Origin: GWA2-66-18 sp964537395 | Lineage (GTDB): Bacteria > Elusimicrobiota > Elusimicrobia > UBA1565 > UBA9628 | Direction of reading: 5' to 3' | NCBI GenBank assembly: GCA_964537395.1 | Contig: CAZIBN010000043.1 | Coordinates: forward strand, 1-31,274 | DNA: 31,274 bases | Part shown: piece by piece, positions 1-7,631 of the stretch | How positions within the stretch are numbered: position 1 is the stretch's first letter | Layout of the letters: each line of letters opens with the position of its first letter | Translations under genes and position numbers: made by a program | Notes under the pieces: model-generated | The model's database searches: none | Seen by the model: the letters and a program-made list of their open reading frames with translations, nothing else | Told to the model about the DNA's origin: nothing

Positions 1-1000
1 GGCGCACCGAGCCGAGCGCGTGGAGGCTCAAGGCTGCCGCGGGCAGCAGCGCCAGTAGACCTCCGGCGAGCCAGGGCCAATCCTCGGCCCACAATCTCGG
101 AACCCGCCGGAGCGTCCCCCCTAAATACGCCGCCGGAGCGAGCGCCGCGCGACCGCGAGCCACGTCCAGAACAGCCGTCGCACGCCGAGCGTCGTCGAGC
201 CCCCGCCCAAGTCTGAGATCATCTCTCGCCTCGTCGCTGACCTGGTTCACGTCGACGAAGTCCGACACGGCGTCATCGCGCCCCGCCGCAGCGCCCCATG
301 CGGCGAGCGCCGAACCAGCGCCCTCGAAGGGAAGGGCTTCGCCGAAGACCGCATGGTTGCGCAGGGCCCAAGGCGCGACCGACATCAGAGTCGCCGCCGC
401 GGCGAGATAAGCGCCGCGGCGGAGAGTCTCTCGCGCGCCCAGCCCCCAGGACACGAGCAGCGCGGCCACAGGCAGCGCCGGTAGAATCGTCGAACGAGTC
501 GCCGCCGCGAGGCCGAACGCCGCCGCGGCGAATAACGCGCCTGTCCGGCTTTCCTTCCGGCGCCAGCGCGCCAGAGAGAGGACCAGCAAGGCTAAGGTCC
601 AGCCATAGAACGGCTCCAGCGTGAGGTCCGCGATACCGGAGGAAAGCCCTAGGAACACGAGCGCGCACGCGGCAAGCGCCCCGGCCCACGGCCCCGCGAG
701 TTCTGCCGCGATGAAGAATGCCGCCGGGATCGAAAGCGTTGCCGCCACCGCGCGGCCCGTCTTTGCCGCCTGCAGCCCATGGCCGGCCGAAAACGACAGC
801 CATGCCGGATATAAAGGGAGCCTCATCGCGGACGGCGCTCCGTCCGGGAAAAGCGCCAGGGAGGGACCCGCGACAAGGCTCCGGGCCAACGCGTAATATT
901 CCCACTCGCCGTTCCAAAATTCGCGCTCAGGTATTATTGCACGGGCTTCGTGCAGGCGAAGGATCGCGCCCATCAGGGTCGAGGCCACGAGAATCAGCAT
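1..1000 (-). CDS. Glycosyltransferase family 39-like (GT-C) membrane protein, 3' end outside window
   Basis: An open minus-strand frame runs from an ATG at 1000 to the window edge without a stop (about 333 codons visible), so the C-terminus is missing. The product begins with a hydrophobic helix. It then shows a first-loop segment like that of the ArnT/PMT family (EWEYYALARSLVAG, then MRLPLYPAWLSF), several Ala/Leu-rich membrane helices, and an APWALRNHAVFGE segment typical of bacterial GT39-like proteins. Such enzymes transfer sugars from polyprenyl-phosphate carriers on the outer face of the inner membrane; the substrate cannot be told here. It starts 16 nt after the stop of the dehydrogenase gene on the same strand and may be cotranscribed with it. 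A 214-codon ORF in another minus frame is a GC-rich shadow. Confidence 0.72.
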   Translation of the reverse strand, partial: MLILVASTLMGAILRLHEARAIIPEREFWNGEWEYYALARSLVAGPSLALFPDGAPSAMRLPLYPAWLSFSAGHGLQAAKTGRAVAATLSIPAAFFIAAELAGPWAGALAACALVFLGLSSGIADLTLEPFYGWTLALLVLSLARWRRKESRTGALFAAAAFGLAAATRSTILPALPVAALLVSWGLGARETLRRGAYLAAAATLMSVAPWALRNHAVFGEALPFEGAGSALAAWGAAAGRDDAVSDFVDVNQVSDEARDDLRLGRGLDDARRATAVLDVARGRAALAPAAYLGGTLRRVPRLWAEDWPWLAGGLLALLPAAALSLHALGSVR

Positions 1001-1016
1001 CGCCGCCCGGCGCGGC

Positions 1017-1874
1017 TCAGCGCGGCGGATAGTCGTAGAAACCTTTTCCGCTCTTTACCCCGAGACGTCCGGACTTCACCATTTCACACAGCAGCGTCGC
1101 CGGCTTGTATTTCACGCCGCCGAAGCCCTTGTCGAGAACCTCCATGATGGCGAGGCACACGTCGAGGCCGATGTAGTCGGCGAGCGCGATCGGGCCCATC
1201 GGATGCGCCATGCCGAGCTTCATGATGGTGTCGATGTCCTCCTTGGTCGAGACGCCTTCCTGGAGGCAGAGGATCGCCTCGTTGATCATGGGCATCAGGA
1301 CGCGGTTCGAAACGAAGCCGGGGAAATCGTTGGCGACCGCCGGGATCTTGCCGAGCTTCGTGGTCAGATTCCTGATCGCTTCCGTCGTCGCATCCGAGGT
1401 CTTCTTCCCGCGGATGATCTCGACGAGCTTCATGACAGGGACGGGGTTCATGAAGTGCATGCCGATCACGCGCGAAGGGTCCGTGAGGGCCGCCGCGATG
1501 TCGGTGATCGGCAAAGACGAGGTGTTCGTGGCGAGGATCGCGCCCGGCGCGCCGTGAAGCTCGAGATCCTTGAACACCGCGGTCTTGATGTCGAGTCGCT
1601 CGGGCACGGCCTCGACCGCGAACTGAAAGCCGGCCGCTTCCGCGATAGACGTCGCGGTCTTAAGACGCGCCAGCGCCGCGTCCTTGTCGGACGCCGTCAT
1701 GCCGCCCTTGGCGACCTGCCGGTCCATGTTTTTGGCGATCGTCGCCACGGCCTTGTCGGCCAGCTCCTTCTTGGCCTCGACAAGGGTCACTTCAAAGCCC
1801 TTCTGGGCGAAGACGTGAGCGATGCCGTTGCCCATCGTGCCGCCGCCCACGACGCAGACGCGCGTGATGTCCAT
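1017..1874 (-). CDS. hbd: 3-hydroxyacyl-CoA (3-hydroxybutyryl-CoA) dehydrogenase
   Basis: The 285-residue product has the usual length of short 3-hydroxyacyl-CoA dehydrogenases, which interconvert 3-hydroxybutyryl-CoA and acetoacetyl-CoA with NAD(P). Residues 10-17 (GGGTMGNG) form the Rossmann dinucleotide loop. Catalytic residues known from the Hbd/PaaH family are in place: Ser119/120 in TNTSS, His140 in GMHFMNP, Glu152 twelve residues later, and Asn190 in FPGFVSNR. The C-terminal domain ends with the typical GKGFYDYP. The ATG at 1874 is preceded by a TAGACT hexamer six bases away, which suggests a leaderless mRNA. It is divergent from the hydrolase genes, and D-3-hydroxybutyrate dehydrogenase lies 2.7 kb away. 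Fatty-acid degradation is an equally possible role. Confidence 0.93.
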   Translation of the reverse strand: MDITRVCVVGGGTMGNGIAHVFAQKGFEVTLVEAKKELADKAVATIAKNMDRQVAKGGMTASDKDAALARLKTATSIAEAAGFQFAVEAVPERLDIKTAVFKDLELHGAPGAILATNTSSLPITDIAAALTDPSRVIGMHFMNPVPVMKLVEIIRGKKTSDATTEAIRNLTTKLGKIPAVANDFPGFVSNRVLMPMINEAILCLQEGVSTKEDIDTIMKLGMAHPMGPIALADYIGLDVCLAIMEVLDKGFGGVKYKPATLLCEMVKSGRLGVKSGKGFYDYPPR

Positions 1875-1880
1875 GCGCCG

Positions 1881-1886
1881 AGTCTA
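1881..1886 (-). promoter_or_regulatory. Leaderless-type -10 hexamer for the dehydrogenase
   Basis: TAGACT on the minus strand ends six bases before the ATG at 1874. With a start point about seven bases downstream, transcription would begin at or next to the start codon. No convincing -35 element is seen. Confidence 0.5.
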
Positions 1887-1973
1887 TCAAATCTCCCGCG
1901 AACCGCGAATGGGTAGGTCTTTTGCCGCGCGGCCAAGGGCCGGACGGCCCAGAACGGGATCGGTCCCGTATCC

Positions 1974-1979
1974 TAGAAT
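1974..1979 (+). promoter_or_regulatory. Leaderless-type -10 hexamer for the first hydrolase
   Basis: TAGAAT ends seven bases before the ATG at 1987. A small hairpin (CGGGA/TCCCG with a 4-nt loop) lies directly upstream. No Shine-Dalgarno sequence is present. Confidence 0.5.
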
Positions 1980-1986
1980 AAGCTCA

Positions 1987-3441
1987 ATGAACACTATCCT
2001 TCTCACCCTCGCGATGGCGTTCGTTCCCCGCTCTTTCGCCGGCGTCATCGCCGCGCCGCGGCTTACCGGTTCCCTTGGCAGCCTGGGCGCCGTCCCGGTG
2101 ATCGGGGCGTCCGCCCTCTCGGCGGCTTCGCTTTCCGCCCCGCAGTCTCTGTCCGCCCCTCTCACCCTCTCGGCGCCCGCGATCGCGGACGCCCCGAGGC
2201 TGATGCTGCCGACCGCGGTTCCGATCCTCCCCTCCATACCCGCGATGCCCGCGCTCGCGGCCCCGGGCCTCGCGAGCTTCGCCGCCCCGTCCGCCAAGAG
2301 CGAGGCCGGCTTGAAGTCTCTCGACGACTCCGCCGCCGCGGCCAAGGTCCTGTTCGACGGCGGCCGCGCCGCGGCACCCGGCGAGGGCTGGACCTTGGGC
2401 TCCTTCGAAGGCGACGGCGGCGCACCGATCCAGTATAAGTCCCGCGAAGGAACCGGCGGCGCGCCGTCGCGCGTGTACGCAGGCGGCCTCGCCCTCACCG
2501 AGAGCTTCGAGCCCCTGTTCGCACGTCCGGAGAAGCCCGCGGGCAGCGAGATGTTCGTCTGGACGCGCGGCCACGCGCCCTCCGAGTGGCTCATGACAAA
2601 GAGCCCCCTCGACGCCGACGCCCGCGACCTCGCGCGCGCGGTCCTCATCGCGGCGAAGACCTCCCCCGGCGGCAAGGTCGAGCTCGCCCTCCATTCCTTC
2701 GGCACGCTCGTCTTCCAGCGCATGATCCAGCTGCACGCCGAGCCCGCCGTCGCCGCCGCGCTCAAGGCCCTCTCCGGCTCCAGCGTGTTCCTGCTCCACG
2801 CGACGACCCACTTCGAGGGCAGCGAAAAGCGCGCGGGCAAGGACTTCGAGAACATGGGCAAGGCCACGCGCGCTGTCGTCGACTGGCTCAACGCGGGCGA
2901 CGCGACCGCGGAGCTCTGGGAAGCGACCGCCCGCATGAACCCGTTCCTCGCGCCCGCGATCGCCGCCTGGATCGAGCAGTGGCGCTTCCAGCGCGGCCAG
3001 CTCATCGCGCTCGCCTCGAAGGACGCCGCGGGCATGATGCTCGCCGACCTCAAGGAACCCTGGGATAAGGCGGTCGATCACTTCCGCAAGGCGTTTATAA
3101 AAGACATCCAGCGCGACGCGAAGGATCCGGGATGGCAGGAGGCCATGCTCCGCCGCTCGAGCGACATGTTCCGCCTCGAATTCTCGCTCGAGGACGCGGC
3201 TCGCATCAAGAAGCTCGGCATCCGCCTCGAGCTCGTGCACGCCGACGGCGACAAGCTCCTGAACTGGGAGAGTGCCAAGGTCCTCTTCGAGCGCCTCGGC
3301 ATCGACGCCCCGAACGACGCGCCGCCCTCGGGCACCGTGCTGACCGACAAGACGGGCCGCTTCCGCGCCCGCATCGTCACCGGCGACCACTACTGGCCGC
3401 TCAAGAAGCGCGACGAGCTGGCGAAAATACTCAAGCCGTGA
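1987..3441 (+). CDS. Secreted alpha/beta-hydrolase-like protein with Ala/Pro-rich N-terminal region
   Basis: The product has 484 residues. ATG 1987 was chosen because it opens a signal peptide (MNTILLTLAMAFVPRSFAG) and lies seven bases after a TAGAAT hexamer; the frame stays open upstream to 1822. Residues 20-115 are low-complexity Ala/Pro/Ser/Leu with repeated SAP motifs, then an LFDGG motif (Phe123). The catalytic half resembles an alpha/beta hydrolase: a nucleophile-elbow-like LHSFGT with Ser237, a candidate acid in HADGD (Asp420 or Asp422), and His468 in GDHYWP near the C-terminus. The triad is my inference from spacing, and the family and substrate are unknown. The export signal implies action outside the cytoplasm. 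The stop overlaps the next gene's start by four bases (GTGA), so the two are translationally coupled. Confidence 0.75.
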   Translation: MNTILLTLAMAFVPRSFAGVIAAPRLTGSLGSLGAVPVIGASALSAASLSAPQSLSAPLTLSAPAIADAPRLMLPTAVPILPSIPAMPALAAPGLASFAAPSAKSEAGLKSLDDSAAAAKVLFDGGRAAAPGEGWTLGSFEGDGGAPIQYKSREGTGGAPSRVYAGGLALTESFEPLFARPEKPAGSEMFVWTRGHAPSEWLMTKSPLDADARDLARAVLIAAKTSPGGKVELALHSFGTLVFQRMIQLHAEPAVAAALKALSGSSVFLLHATTHFEGSEKRAGKDFENMGKATRAVVDWLNAGDATAELWEATARMNPFLAPAIAAWIEQWRFQRGQLIALASKDAAGMMLADLKEPWDKAVDHFRKAFIKDIQRDAKDPGWQEAMLRRSSDMFRLEFSLEDAARIKKLGIRLELVHADGDKLLNWESAKVLFERLGIDAPNDAPPSGTVLTDKTGRFRARIVTGDHYWPLKKRDELAKILKP

Positions 3442-4568
3442 GCGTCCCCCGCGCCTACGCCTTCCGCGTCGACCTTCCCCGCGAGCCGGGGATCGCGTCA
3501 GCCGACCTCCCGGACCTGACCACGACCGGCCGCCCGATCTCCGAGGACGCCCTCCACATCGCCCCGCCGAAGGCGCTCTGGACGAAGGTCGCCAAGCCCG
3601 TCCCGGGCATGCTCGTCACCGGCTCCCTTCCGCCGGAGAACCGCGCGCGCTTCCTCCTGCGCGTGCCGCGCGACTGGAACGGCCGCCTCGTCGTCGCAGC
3701 GGCCTCCGGCATCACCGACGAGACCACCTACGACCTCTATTTCTCCGACTATCTCCTCTCCAAAGGCTACGCGTTCGCCGCGACCGACAAAGGCGTGCGC
3801 CGCGCCGTCGTCGACGGCGACACCGTCGTCATGCCGATGACGCCGGAGAGCTCCGTGCGCCGCTGGGCCGGACGCCTGGAGACCTTGGTCGAGACCGCGC
3901 GGGAGCTGATCCTGCGCCGCCATGGGTCATCGCCGGAAAAAGTCTACGCGGTCGGGCTTTCCAATGGCGGCTTCATCGCGCGCCGCGCGGCCGAATTAGG
4001 AATCGTGGACGGTGCTGTGGAAATCTCCGGCGTGCTGTGGCGCGCAGACAAGGGCAATCTACTGCGTGAGCTGCCGGCCTTGCTCCGCGCCGTCTCCAAG
4101 GAGCCGTGGGACCAGGACGCGATCGAGCGCGCCGGCTTCCCGCGGGTGGACGCGAAATGGAAGCCGTTGGCCGACCTGTACAAGCTCGTCTATTGGGAGT
4201 CCTCGCTCGGCGTATTCGTGAGCGATCTCGACCCGTCCTACCAGGGAGCCCTCGCCGACTACGACCTCGACGCGCGCCCCGCGGCCCTGGCCGCGATCCG
4301 GGAGTTCGAAAACACGGGCGACCTCAAGGCCCCGCTGATCTCGATCGCGGGCCGGCACGATTACCTTATCCCCTGCGCGGGCCACGCCGAAGCCTATCGC
4401 GACCTCGTGCGCGCGAAAGGCAAAGGCGACCTGCATCGCCTCGTCTTCGTCGACGACGCCGCGCACATCGACACGAACGCGGACGCGTTCCCATTCATCG
4501 AGCCGCTCATGCCGCGCGCGCACGCCGCCTTCGACGACCTCGTCTCCTGGGTCGAAAAGACCGTTTAG
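3438..4568 (+). CDS. Alpha/beta hydrolase with GLSNGG nucleophile motif
   Basis: The product has 376 residues from a GTG start at 3438 that overlaps the preceding TGA in GTGA; the frame is open upstream but lies inside the previous gene. No signal peptide is seen. The triad is well placed for an alpha/beta hydrolase: Ser175 in VGLSNGGF, Asp308 in AGRHDYLIP and His343 in DDAAHID. The SNGG elbow recalls tannase/feruloyl-esterase and 3-hydroxybutyrate-oligomer hydrolase types. The nearby 3-hydroxybutyrate dehydrogenase favours the latter as a hypothesis, not a call. The sequence shows no resemblance to its upstream neighbour beyond the shared fold. The stop codon abuts repeat copy R1, and the gene is convergent with bdhA. 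Confidence 0.8.
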   Translation: MSVPRAYAFRVDLPREPGIASADLPDLTTTGRPISEDALHIAPPKALWTKVAKPVPGMLVTGSLPPENRARFLLRVPRDWNGRLVVAAASGITDETTYDLYFSDYLLSKGYAFAATDKGVRRAVVDGDTVVMPMTPESSVRRWAGRLETLVETARELILRRHGSSPEKVYAVGLSNGGFIARRAAELGIVDGAVEISGVLWRADKGNLLRELPALLRAVSKEPWDQDAIERAGFPRVDAKWKPLADLYKLVYWESSLGVFVSDLDPSYQGALADYDLDARPAALAAIREFENTGDLKAPLISIAGRHDYLIPCAGHAEAYRDLVRAKGKGDLHRLVFVDDAAHIDTNADAFPFIEPLMPRAHAAFDDLVSWVEKTV

Positions 4569-4597
4569 GTGTCAGGCCTACCGGTACTTACAGTATT
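4568..4597 (+). repeat. R1, 30-bp REP-like repeat (RAYT-associated)
   Basis: A 30-bp sequence starting GGTGTCAGGCCTACCGG and holding the 8-bp palindrome TACCGGTA. It begins at the last base of the hydrolase stop codon. It is a perfect 30/30 inverted match to R3 (6214-6243) and a 28/30 direct match to R2 (5415-5444). Confidence 0.92.
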
Positions 4598-4614
4598 ACG
4601 GTTGCGAGCGGCCT

Positions 4615-5397
4615 TTACTGAGCCGTCCAACCGCCGTCAACGGTAAGCGCGCCGCCGCGCATCTGATCAGCGGCGTCCGAGCACAGGAACACGGCGATTC
4701 CGCCGATCTGCTCGGGGGTTGCGAAGTCATGCGAGGGCTGCTTCTCGGCGAGGAGCTTGGTCTTGGCCTCAGCCTCGGTCATGCGGTCGCGCATCGCGAG
4801 CGCGTCGATCTGCTTCTGCACCAGCGGCGTGAGAACCCACCCGGGGCAGATCGCGTTGCAGGTGATGCCCGTCGCCGCCGTCTCCAGAGCCACGGTCTTC
4901 GTCAGGCCGATCAGCCCGTGCTTCGCGGCGACGTAGGCGGCCTTGTTGATCGAGGCCACGAGCCCGTGCGACGAAGCGATATTGATGATGCGCCCCCAGC
5001 CGCGCTTGCGCATGCCCGGCAAAGCGGCGCGGATCGTGTGGAAGCTAGAGGACAGGTTGATCGCGATGATCATATCCCACTTCTCCGCCGGGAAGTCCTC
5101 GACCGGCGCGACGTGCTGAATGCCCGCGTTATTGACCAAAATGTCGACCTTCCCCAAGGTCCGCTCGGCCTCCATGATCAAGGCGGCGACTTCGGCCGGC
5201 TTGCTCATGTCCGCGTCCTGATAGGCCGCCGGGGCGCCCGAGAGGCGCTCGAGCGACTCGCGCAGCGCCTCGATCTCCTTCGCGTCTCCGAACCCGTTGA
5301 TCATGACCGAGGCGCCCTGCTGCGCCAGCGCCTTGGCCACGCCCAGCCCGATCCCGCTCGTCGAACCAGTCACCACGGCCGTTTTTCCCTTGAGCAT
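4615..5397 (-). CDS. bdhA: D-3-hydroxybutyrate dehydrogenase (short-chain dehydrogenase)
   Basis: The 260-residue product oxidises D-3-hydroxybutyrate to acetoacetate with NAD. It has the SDR cofactor loop TGSTSGIG (10-17), NNAG (89-92) and the catalytic Ser142, Tyr155 and Lys159. The substrate-binding set known from Pseudomonas 3-hydroxybutyrate dehydrogenase is also present at the same numbers: Gln94, His144, Lys152, Trp187 and Gln196. Together with the 260-residue length this makes the specific call strong rather than a generic SDR. A perfect TATAAT hexamer ends five bases before the ATG. The gene lies between direct repeats R1 and R2, inside the larger R1-R3 inverted-repeat unit that also carries the RAYT gene, so it may have travelled with it. 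Confidence 0.93.
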   Translation of the reverse strand: MLKGKTAVVTGSTSGIGLGVAKALAQQGASVMINGFGDAKEIEALRESLERLSGAPAAYQDADMSKPAEVAALIMEAERTLGKVDILVNNAGIQHVAPVEDFPAEKWDMIIAINLSSSFHTIRAALPGMRKRGWGRIINIASSHGLVASINKAAYVAAKHGLIGLTKTVALETAATGITCNAICPGWVLTPLVQKQIDALAMRDRMTEAEAKTKLLAEKQPSHDFATPEQIGGIAVFLCSDAADQMRGGALTVDGGWTAQ

Positions 5398-5402
5398 GAC
5401 GG

Positions 5403-5408
5403 ATTATA
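5403..5408 (-). promoter_or_regulatory. Consensus TATAAT -10 for bdhA
   Basis: TATAAT on the minus strand ends five bases before the bdhA ATG at 5397. Repeat R2 begins six bases upstream of the hexamer and therefore occupies the -35 region. Confidence 0.6.
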
Positions 5409-5414
5409 TCAGAT

Positions 5415-5444
5415 GGTGTCAGGCCTACCGGTAATTACAGTGTT
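5415..5444 (+). repeat. R2, 30-bp REP-like repeat overlapping the RAYT 3' end
   Basis: Same orientation as R1 with two differences in 30 bases. It contains the last codons and TAA stop of the RAYT gene, so part of the repeat is coding. Confidence 0.9.
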
Positions 5445-6175
5445 TCCTGGGCATAGCGCGTTACGGAGGCCTGGGTCGTCTGAAGCCACACGGCGATAGC
5501 TATCAAAGGGTGTCCGTTCCCGATAGCCTCATGAGTCAGCGCGCGACGAGCGGCAATGACCGGCCTCCGACGGACAGGAGACCGAAGCTCCACCAAGGAG
5601 ATGCCGGTCAGCTTTTGAACTCTCAGCGCGATCTCTTCAAGTGCCATTGGCGGCGCGTCGATGAACCGGCTCAATGACGCCGTATCCTTTGGCTCAGCCC
5701 AGGGATCGAAGTCTTTCGGAACCGGGGCTTCCTGCTTCGCCTCCATTTGCTTGAAACTCGACCATGGCCAATCTCCGGGAGCGGCTACCATGCCGGCTCG
5801 CACAGGATTTTGATGGATATACCGGATGAGGACCGCCAAATAGGCGTCGTCCATGCATAGTTTGGCACGATAGCGAGCCTGAAACAGATGCCCGATACGG
5901 TCATGGCGACCATTAAAGGTCGTGGCATAGCCTGTCTGAAGCCGATGCATCACGCTCGAAAGCGGGATCGCCGAGACTTGAACAGCGAGATGGAAATGAT
6001 TGCCCATCAGGCAATACGCGAGCACGTCGACGGAAGACTCTCGGCAGATCCGGCGCAGCGAATCGAGGAAATACCGGCGATCGTGGTCATCGACAAAGAT
6101 AACTCTGCCGTCGACCCCTTTGGCCATCACGTGATAGACGGCGCCCGAGAAATGTATCCGTGGTCTTCTTCCCAT
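5435..6175 (-). CDS. REP-associated tyrosine transposase (RAYT, Y1/IS200-like)
   Basis: The 246-residue product is a Y1 (HUH) single-strand transposase domain. It has the start RRPRIHFSGAVYHVMAKG, the metal-binding motif MGNHFHL (His60, His62) and a catalytic Tyr119 in RYIHQNPVRAG. The C-terminal part (about 200-246) looks like a DnaA-type helix-turn-helix, common in RAYTs. All key residues are present and the frame is intact, so it may be active. RAYTs nick and move REP hairpins; here the matching repeats are R1, R2 and R3. The gene ends inside R2. A TATAGT hexamer lies three bases before the ATG. Confidence 0.93.
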   Translation of the reverse strand: MGRRPRIHFSGAVYHVMAKGVDGRVIFVDDHDRRYFLDSLRRICRESSVDVLAYCLMGNHFHLAVQVSAIPLSSVMHRLQTGYATTFNGRHDRIGHLFQARYRAKLCMDDAYLAVLIRYIHQNPVRAGMVAAPGDWPWSSFKQMEAKQEAPVPKDFDPWAEPKDTASLSRFIDAPPMALEEIALRVQKLTGISLVELRSPVRRRPVIAARRALTHEAIGNGHPLIAIAVWLQTTQASVTRYAQETL

Positions 6176-6213
6176 ACTACTATACGATTGACCCCCTCAA
6201 AAAGTTGCATGCC

Positions 6214-6243
6214 AATACTGTAAGTACCGGTAGGCCTGACACC
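6214..6243 (-). repeat. R3, 30-bp REP-like repeat, inverted copy
   Basis: Exact reverse complement of R1 (30/30). It lies between the divergent RAYT and kamA genes, and its outer end supplies a CTGACA that is correctly spaced as a -35 for kamA. Confidence 0.93.
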
Positions 6244-6264
6244 AATCGTCTCGTTTGCTAGAAT
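6236..6264 (+). promoter_or_regulatory. kamA promoter built partly from repeat R3
   Basis: CTGACA at 6236-6241 (five of six matches to TTGACA) lies exactly 17 bp upstream of TAGAAT at 6259-6264. The -10 ends five bases before the ATG at 6270. The -35 belongs to the R3 terminus. Confidence 0.6.
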
Positions 6265-6269
6265 TAGCC

Positions 6270-7631
6270 ATGGCCAAGAAAGGGAAAGCTCATGCCTCCG
6301 AGCAGCCGTTCCAGTACCCGCTGAAGCGGGAATACAAGGAACCGGACTGGACCCGCCTGCCGGGCTATAAGGGCGTCACGAAGGAGCAGTGGGAGTCGGC
6401 GCTGTGGCAGCGACAGCATTCGGCAAAGAATCTCAAAGACATTAAGGACGTATTCGGCTCCTTCCTTACCGATGCTCTCGCCGAGGAAATCGTCGCGGAC
6501 CAGAAGGAAAAGGCGACGATGTCGTTGCTCATCCCCCCGCAGATGCTCAACACCATGGATGAGAAGGATCTTAGGAGCGACCCCGTACGCAAATACATGA
6601 TCCCCATGGTCTCCGACCGCCATACGGAGTGGCCCAACCACCCGAAAGCGAGCCGCGACAGCCTGCACGAATCCGAGATGTGGGCGACCGAAGGCCTCAC
6701 GCACCGGTACCCGACGAAGGTGCTGGCCGAGATGATCGCCACCTGCCCGCAGTACTGCGGACATTGCACGCGCATGGACCTCGTCGGGAACAGCGTTCCC
6801 CAGGTGACCAAGCACAAGTTCGAGGGCCAGCCTAAGGACCGCTACGCCGCGATGCTCGACTATCTGCGCAAGACCCCGTCCGTGCGCGATGTGGTCGTCT
6901 CGGGCGGCGACGTCGCCAATGTGCCGATCGCCCAGCTCGAGGCGTTCCTGATGGAGCTGATGGACATCCCCAACATCAAGGACATCCGGCTCGCCACGAA
7001 GGGGCTCCAGGGCCTGCCCCAGCACTTCCTGCAGGACGATGTGCTGAAAGCGCTCGAGCGCATCTCCAAACGCGCGTGGGACCGGGGCATCGACATCGCC
7101 GTCCATACCCACGTCAACCACGCCCAGCAGGTCACGCCCCTCGTCGGCAAGGCCGTGCGCAAGCTGCTCGAGATGGGCTTTCGCGACGTGCGCAACCAGG
7201 GCGTGCTGCTGCGCGGAGTGAACACCACGCGCCAGGACCTGCTCGAGCTCTGCTTCATGCTTCTCGACCACGCCAAGATCATGCCGTACTACTTCTACAT
7301 GGCCGACATGATCCCGAACTCCGAGCACTGGCGCCTGTCCATCGCCGAGGGCATGAAGCTGCAGCACGACATCATGGGCTACCTGCCCGGCTTCGCGACG
7401 CCGCGCGTGACGGTGGACGTGCCGTACGTCGGCAAGCGCTGGATCCATCAACTCGCCGACTACGACAAGGTCAAGGGCATCTCCTACTGGACCAAGGGCT
7501 ACCGCACCGGCATCGAGGCCGACGACGCGGACGCGCTCACGCGCCGCTACGAGTACCTGGACCCGGTGTACACCTTGCCCCCCGAAGGGCAGGAGTACTG
7601 GCGCAAGGAAGCCGCCGCCTTAGCGCGCTGA
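6270..7631 (+). CDS. kamA: Lysine 2,3-aminomutase-like radical SAM/PLP enzyme (KamA family)
   Basis: The product has 453 residues from ATG 6270; a TTG at 6255 is in frame but lies upstream of the likely -10. Radical SAM cluster ligands are Cys159, Cys163 and Cys166 in CPQYCGHC, followed by TRMD where the family usually has TRRR. The family's two substrate-ammonium aspartates seem kept (MADMIPNSEHWR and TVDVP), favouring lysine. The PLP-lysine region reads VDVPYVGKR with Lys389, instead of the usual PGGGGK, so cofactor geometry may differ. KamA enzymes shift an amino group to make beta-lysine, used as an osmolyte, in fermentation, or on EF-P. No partner (kamD/E, epmA, ablB) is nearby, so the role is open. 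Confidence 0.85.
   Translation: MAKKGKAHASEQPFQYPLKREYKEPDWTRLPGYKGVTKEQWESALWQRQHSAKNLKDIKDVFGSFLTDALAEEIVADQKEKATMSLLIPPQMLNTMDEKDLRSDPVRKYMIPMVSDRHTEWPNHPKASRDSLHESEMWATEGLTHRYPTKVLAEMIATCPQYCGHCTRMDLVGNSVPQVTKHKFEGQPKDRYAAMLDYLRKTPSVRDVVVSGGDVANVPIAQLEAFLMELMDIPNIKDIRLATKGLQGLPQHFLQDDVLKALERISKRAWDRGIDIAVHTHVNHAQQVTPLVGKAVRKLLEMGFRDVRNQGVLLRGVNTTRQDLLELCFMLLDHAKIMPYYFYMADMIPNSEHWRLSIAEGMKLQHDIMGYLPGFATPRVTVDVPYVGKRWIHQLADYDKVKGISYWTKGYRTGIEADDADALTRRYEYLDPVYTLPPEGQEYWRKEAAALAR

Larger units (their letters stand above)
5415..6243. mobile_element. RAYT gene bounded by inverted REP-like repeats R2 and R3
   Basis: The transposase gene 5435-6175 is flanked by 30-bp repeats in inverted orientation (28/30 match). 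This is the arrangement expected for a RAYT and its cognate REP sequences. A larger frame, R1-R3 (4568-6243), has perfect inverted ends and adds bdhA. No target-site duplication is obvious. Confidence 0.7.

Noticed and set aside
273..917. 214-codon minus-strand ORF
   Set aside because: It is Arg/Gly-rich and out of frame with the membrane glycosyltransferase frame that spans 1-1000.
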